Origin: Arachnopeziza araneosa
Taxonomy: Eukaryota; Ascomycota; Leotiomycetes; Helotiales; Arachnopezizaceae
NCBI GenBank assembly: GCA_003988855.1
Contig: QYAI01000222.1
Coordinates: forward strand, 1-33,247
Direction: 5' to 3'
Length of the DNA stretch: 33,247 bases
The notes below the pieces were generated by a model. The model searched no databases, was not told the origin of the DNA, and worked only from the letters and a program-made list of their open reading frames with translations. The first letter of the stretch is position 1, and every line of letters starts with the position of its first letter. A program made the position numbers and the translations under genes. This document shows, in pieces, positions 29,916 to 33,247 of the stretch.

Positions 29916-30140
29916 TTAAGCCACGTATAATAATAAGAAAGCCATCATTAATGCGAATAAACCAGTAGCTTCTGCAAAAGCAAAACCTAATATAGCATAA
30001 GAAAACAATTGACCTCTTAAAGAAGGATTACGGGCCACCCCTAAAATTAGGGCACCGAAAACCACACCTATTCCTACACCTGCACCTATTAACCCTGTAG
30101 TAGCCAACCCTGTTCCAATAATTTTTGCTGATTGTACCAT
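29916..30140 (-). CDS. atp9: ATP synthase subunit c
   Basis: Proteolipid forming the rotor ring of the Fo motor. 74 residues from ATG at 30140, the standard length. Two membrane helices: GLATTGLIGAGVGIGVVFGA, then, after the polar loop ARNPSLRGQ, FSYAILGFAFAEATGLFALM with the proton-carrying Glu. A mitochondrial atp9 is not universal among ascomycetes, some of which rely on a nuclear copy; here it is intact. Confidence 0.97.
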   Translation of the reverse strand: MVQSAKIIGTGLATTGLIGAGVGIGVVFGALILGVARNPSLRGQLFSYAILGFAFAEATGLFALMMAFLLLYVA

Positions 30141-30324
30141 TACACAAATTAATATTAAAAAACTATTATTAATAACAAATAATAAATTAGATAATAAAAA
30201 CTATTATCTCATTAAAACAAACATAGATATTAAAATATCTTTTATATATATATATATATACATAGTATAACTTATTAATTTTTATACTTATTTATACTAA
30301 ATAGGTAATAAAATTTAATAGTTT

Positions 30325-30397
30325 AGCCGGGAGAGAAATTTGAATTCTCATTATTAATGCATGAAATTAATGTTTTAACCAATTAAACTACCCTGGC
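30325..30397 (-). tRNA. trnM(cat): tRNA-Met (CAT), copy 1
   Basis: Acceptor GCCAGGG/TCCCGGC (one A-C mismatch), anticodon stem TTAAT/ATTAA, loop TTCATGC, anticodon CAT. One of three CAT tRNAs. Confidence 0.93.
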
Positions 30398-30410
30398 ATA
30401 AAATATGGAG

Positions 30411-30483
30411 GGTGAATACCCTGATTTGAACAGGGAACATACTGTGCCACATACAGTCACTCTACCATTGAGCTATATTCACC
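30411..30483 (-). tRNA. trnH(gtg): tRNA-His (GTG)
   Basis: Acceptor GTGAATA/TATTCAC with an encoded extra 5' G facing a C discriminator, the His identity feature. Anticodon stem ACTGT/ACAGT, loop ATGTGGC, anticodon GTG. Confidence 0.95.
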
Positions 30484-30522
30484 TTAATCTTTAATAAAAC
30501 AAAAAAAAATATATATATATTT

Positions 30523-30591
30523 ATGTTGGAGTGAGTCGAACACCCAATGGTAAATACCAAAAATTTATGACTTACCGATTAGTCCACAACA
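30523..30591 (-). tRNA. trnQ(ttg): tRNA-Gln (TTG)
   Basis: Acceptor TGTTGTG/TCCAACA (one mismatch), anticodon stem TAAAT/ATTTA, loop TTTTGGT, anticodon TTG. The boundaries may be off by a base or two. Confidence 0.9.
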
Positions 30592-30617
30592 TATATTTAT
30601 GTTATACAAAAAAAAAC

Positions 30618-30706
30618 TAAGGTAAATCCGACTTGAACGGATAAAATTAAAAAAAAAATCAAATAGTCCTAAGCTATTCATGTCTACCAAATTCCATCAC
30701 TACCTT
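30618..30706 (-). tRNA. trnL(tag): tRNA-Leu (TAG)
   Basis: Class II. Acceptor AAGGTAG/TTACCTT, anticodon stem AATAG/CTATT, loop CTTAGGA, anticodon TAG. The long variable arm is a run of A and T. Confidence 0.94.
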
Positions 30707-30709
30707 AAT

Positions 30710-30782
30710 TGCTCGAAATAAGATTTGAACTTATAACCTAAACATCTTCAAAGTTTCGCTCTACCAATTGAGCTATTCGAGC
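30710..30782 (-). tRNA. trnF(gaa): tRNA-Phe (GAA)
   Basis: Acceptor GCTCGAA/TTCGAGC, D arm GCTC/GAGC, loop TTGAAGA, anticodon GAA. Confidence 0.95.
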
Positions 30783-30836
30783 TTAAATTATATAACTAAT
30801 TTAAGATATATATATATATATGTATATGTATGTGTA

Positions 30837-30908
30837 TGGAGATAGCAGGATTCGAACCTGAGATAACAATATGCAAAATTGCAGTTTTACCAATTAAACT
30901 ATATCCCC
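30837..30908 (-). tRNA. trnA(tgc): tRNA-Ala (TGC)
   Basis: Acceptor GGGGATA/TATCTCC, anticodon stem GCAAT/ATTGT, loop TTTGCAT, anticodon TGC. Confidence 0.95.
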
Positions 30909-30925
30909 TCATTATTAAAAATTAT

Positions 30926-31007
30926 TATCCGAAAGAGGCCTTGAACCTCTACGACGTAAGTCAACGAAACTTAAGCTCGTCCTGTCTACCAATTCCAGCA
31001 CTCGGAT
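30926..31007 (-). tRNA. trnL(taa): tRNA-Leu (TAA)
   Basis: Class II. Acceptor ATCCGAG/TTCGGAT, anticodon stem ACGAG/TTCGT, loop CTTAAGT, anticodon TAA. Confidence 0.95.
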
Positions 31008-31029
31008 CATTTATTTATTATACTAATTT

Positions 31030-31103
31030 TAAGGCCAGAGTGATTTGAACACTCATCTCAGCTGTCATGAGCAGCTTGCTTTACCAAATTAAGCTATAAC
31101 CTT
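31030..31103 (-). tRNA. trnM(cat): tRNA-Met (CAT), copy 2
   Basis: Acceptor AAGGTTA/TGGCCTT, anticodon stem AGCTG/CAGCT, loop CTCATGA, anticodon CAT. Confidence 0.94.
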
Positions 31104-31123
31104 ATAATATTATATTTATTAAA

Positions 31124-31193
31124 TGCGGATAAAGGACTTGCACCCTTATATATTGATCATGAGCCAATTATGTTACTAATTACATCAACCCGC
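31124..31193 (-). tRNA. trnM(cat): tRNA-Met (CAT), copy 3
   Basis: Acceptor GCGGGTT/TATCCGC with a T-T mismatch at its base, anticodon stem ATTGG/TCAAT, loop CTCATGA, T arm AAGGG-TGCAAGT-CCTTT with an unusual TGC loop. A possible initiator, but which of the three CAT tRNAs initiates cannot be settled here. Confidence 0.92.
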
Positions 31194-31236
31194 TTTTTTT
31201 TTAATAAAAATATATTTTTCCCAATACAAATGTATA

Positions 31237-31309
31237 TAGCTCCAAAGGGGATCGAACCCTTGCATGTGATGATGAAAACATCACGTCTTAACCACTTGAC
31301 TATGAAGCC
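31237..31309 (-). tRNA. trnE(ttc): tRNA-Glu (TTC)
   Basis: Acceptor GGCTTCA/TGGAGCT, anticodon stem TGATG/CATCA, loop TTTTCAT, anticodon TTC. Confidence 0.95.
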
Positions 31310-31349
31310 TAAAAAAGGTTTTTATTAAAATAATATAATAAAAAACGTA

Positions 31350-31422
31350 AAGTCCAGTGCAAGTATCGCACTTGCTTCAGCTGGTTACAAAACAGCTGCA
31401 TTACTTTTATGCTAACCAGACT
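31350..31422 (-). tRNA. trnT(tgt): tRNA-Thr (TGT)
   Basis: Acceptor AGTCTGG/CTGGACT, loop TTTGTAA, anticodon TGT. It is the first tRNA downstream of rnl, as usual in Pezizomycotina. Confidence 0.94.
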
Positions 31423-31579
31423 AATGGTTAAAGTATATGTAGCCCCTTATATACTAAAATAATTATATAAATATAAGATATAATTATTTAATGTTTAGAT
31501 AACAAAAAAGCTTAGTTATATATAAAATTAGTACTTTATACCTAAAAAAATTAAAATTATTTCAGTTAAAGCCTATACA

Positions 31580-32061
31580 TTTATTAGCTTATAAAAGTTT
31601 TTTTATAAAGCTAATAAACAATCGTAGTATTATACTACGTATATTTAAGAATATAATAAAGTAAACTTCGTGCCTATATGCTTTCAGCACTTATTTATAA
31701 CTAACTTAGCTTTCCTGCCGTGCCTATGCTATAAATTTACTAAAGTGAAAGTAACATCCTTGTATAAAAACTTTTAAATTTTTATACATAAATTAATATA
31801 GGGCACATAAACAACAGGTAAACCATAGGTTAATATACCCAGCTCCTTTCGTACGAGGGGAATATCCTTATTTTATTCTAATTTCCTCTAGAAGATAGAA
31901 ACCATACTGTCTTACGACGTATTTAACCCAGCTCGTGTAACTTATTAATCGACGAACAGTCGAACCCTTCATGATTCCTGCATTCATGTGGATAAGTTAA
32001 GCCGACATCGAGGTGCCAAACTGCGCACTCAATTTGTACTTCCTGGCGCAATTAGCCTGTT
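31580..32061 (-). rRNA. rnl: Mitochondrial large-subunit rRNA, exon 2 (3' end approximate)
   Basis: 3' end of domain V plus domain VI. The exon begins AACAGGCTAATTGCGCC at 32061. It then has TTTGGCACCTCGATGTCGGC and GAGCTGGGTTAAATACGTCG, and the sarcin-ricin loop region CCTCGTACGAAAGGAGC near 31840-31856. Near the 3' end GTGCTGAAAGCATATAGGCA (about 31680) matches the 23S 3' region. An imperfect hairpin at 31581-31617 and a perfect 7-bp one at 31623-31639 mark the end. The exact end is not determined. Confidence 0.92.
31581..31617 (-). other. Hairpin at the 3' end of rnl
   Basis: TTATTAGCTTATAAAA (31581-31596) pairs with TTTTATAAAGCTAATAA (31601-31617), with one bulged base. It is probably the last helix of the rRNA or the boundary of the transcript. 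Confidence 0.65.
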
Positions 32062-32174
32062 CATTCGTGTTCAATAAAAAATCTATATATTTTTTTTTTA
32101 TTTTTCCATCTTTTACAAAATGGTTCAGACTATGTCTTAATATACTCAAATAAACAATAAATCCAATACGAAAA

Positions 32175-33247
32175 TTATGTAATTTTTATTTTTCTAGTTC
32201 TACTAGCTATTCAACCTTTAATACCAAAGGCTCCATTACGACCATTAGAATTTACGTTAGAATATTCTATATTTGATTTTTTATCTCCTCTTAACATTAT
32301 AGCGGATAATCCTTTAAAAGAAGATACAGGATTTTTTAAACCCCCTTTGTATATCATCTTAAAAACAGATCTAGAAGCAGTACGGCGCATTGTTAATCTT
32401 CCTTTAGCTTCCACTCTAACACCTCTTAATTTGTTTTGATTTAATCTACCTAAAACATAATTAATTGTAAAAACATCATATGCTTCTGTTAAAGCTTCTC
32501 TTGCCTTTCTTATATTAATATATTTAAAACTTCTTTTACTAAAGATTTTTTTGCTTCTAAATCATTCAGCAATATCGGTTGTATTAAAATATTCTAGTAT
32601 TAGTCTATTTAAGGGATCTTCAAAATTATGCTCAAACATAAGGTTTTTTTTTTCATTTATAGTTAATAATTTTTTATAATAAACAAATCTATAAAATCTA
32701 TTATTATACATTTTGCTCATCATTGAACTTATAAGATTATTCTTAATATTATTAGCTTTAGTTTTTCTATTATTATATTCAGTTATTTTTATATTTTTAC
32801 GAACAGATCTAAGATTAATATTTTTTAAAAATGTTTTTAAAACTCTATATAGTTTATTTTTTCTATTTCTTAACTTCAAAGATATGATTTGTGTATATAT
32901 ATCACTACTATTATGCAATTTTTTTAAATTAACAATATTAAACACTACTTTTTTACGGTATAAATTTTCAATTAAAGGAATAAATTTAAATAAAAAAGAA
33001 AATTTATATTTTTGTTTATTAAAACTTATTAATTTATTATATATTTTTAATTTTCGCATAAATGCTTTATAAGCTAATTTTTTATAATTACTGTAACTAG
33101 GATAATAAAAACTATTAATACTTTTATTAATAGTATTTAAAATGCTTAATTTTTCTTTACTATCTAATATAAAATAGTTATTTACATTTAACACTCTATT
33201 TATTTTTTTCATTTCTTTATTGTATTTTTTAGTTAAAACTCTTAAAT
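32175..33247 (-). CDS. rps3: Ribosomal protein S3 (uS3), C-terminal part; continuation of 1..1096
   Basis: Second half of rps3; bases 33149-33247 duplicate 1-99. The C-terminus, about residues 605-689, is the conserved S3 domain: LRGVRVEAKGRLTMRRTASR, then YKGGLKN, and near the end NGRNGAFGIKGW. TGA codons at 32562 and 32211 encode Trp, so the gene looks like several short ORFs if read with the standard code. TAA at 32175-32177 ends it, 113 bp before the 3' splice site of the host intron at 32062. The pattern matches the intron-borne S3 (old name S5) gene of Pezizomycotina. Confidence 0.95.
33149..33247. repeat. Terminal overlap of a circular molecule (right copy)
   Basis: Exact copy of bases 1-99; see the left copy. 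A 99-base exact overlap is what a de Bruijn assembler with k=99 would leave, but that is inference. Confidence 0.97.

Larger units (their letters stand above)
32062..33247 (-). other. Group I intron in rnl, 3' part
   Basis: Continuation of the rnl intron past the window end. It holds the 3' half of rps3 and ends with G at 32062, just before the downstream rnl exon AACAGGCT. The stretch from the rps3 stop to the splice site is AT-rich and contains a T tract. Confidence 0.88.

Noticed and set aside
32713..33072. 119-codon plus-strand ORF, rich in Leu and Phe
   Set aside because: It lies opposite rps3, whose Lys/Asn-rich codons give an artificial hydrophobic frame on the other strand. The same applies to 462-653.
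1..33247. CRISPR arrays, insertion sequences, and plasmid DNA or RNA polymerase genes
   Set aside because: None seen. There are no regularly spaced repeats, no transposase, and no polymerase motifs on either strand.

Overview
This is a complete, circular-mapping fungal mitochondrial genome. The last 99 bases (33149-33247) repeat the first 99 exactly, so the circle is about 33,148 bp and was cut open inside rps3. Every gene is on the minus strand. TGA is read as tryptophan throughout (translation table 4): conserved Trp codons in cox1, cox2, cox3, cob, nad genes, atp6 and rps3 are TGA, and there is a tRNA-Trp with a TCA anticodon. Three things point to a filamentous ascomycete (Pezizomycotina): rps3 sits inside a group I intron of the large rRNA; tRNA clusters flank rnl in the familiar order (K-G-S-W-V-I-S-P upstream, T-E-M-M-L-A-F-L-Q-H-M downstream); and the nad2/nad3 and nad4L/nad5 pairs abut or overlap. 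Genus cannot be told from the sequence alone.

Layout in the direction of transcription (high to low coordinates), starting downstream of rnl: tRNAs T, E, M, M, L, A, F, L, Q, H, M (31422-30325); atp9; an unknown 387-residue ORF; tRNAs C, R, R; nad1; atp6; a tRNA-like element; nad2-nad3; cox2; a tRNA-like element; nad4L (split by an intron with a LAGLIDADG ORF) and nad5; a degenerate tRNA half; cob; a tRNA-like element; cox1 (one group I intron with a LAGLIDADG ORF); rns; tRNAs Y and N; nad6; rnpB (mitochondrial RNase P RNA); an 0.8 kb non-coding block; nad4; tRNA-Asp; cox3; an unknown 337-residue membrane ORF; tRNAs K, G, S, W, V, I, S, P; and rnl, whose intron carries rps3 across the window ends.

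Content: cox1-3, cob, nad1-6 and nad4L, atp6, atp9, rps3, both rRNAs, rnpB and a full set of 25 tRNAs. I could not find atp8. Three group I introns were found (rnl, cox1, nad4L), and each gives a sensible exon join, with the upstream exon ending in T and the intron ending in G.

The most interesting feature is a set of three 70-nt tRNA-like elements at 16450, 22202 and 25772, plus a half-element at 17930. Their acceptor, D and T arms are kept but the anticodon arm is ruined. They are extra to the complete tRNA set and sit exactly at mRNA-mRNA junctions that have no real tRNA. Together with an mtDNA-encoded RNase P RNA, they look like tRNA-mimic punctuation marks for cutting the polycistronic transcript. 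Other points to look at are a 55-bp repeat shared by the cox1-rns and cox2-nad4L junctions, two unknown ORFs with the same layout (membrane N-terminus, low-complexity linker, charged C-terminus), a possible frameshift in the cox1 intron ORF, and non-ATG starts for rps3 and probably cox1.
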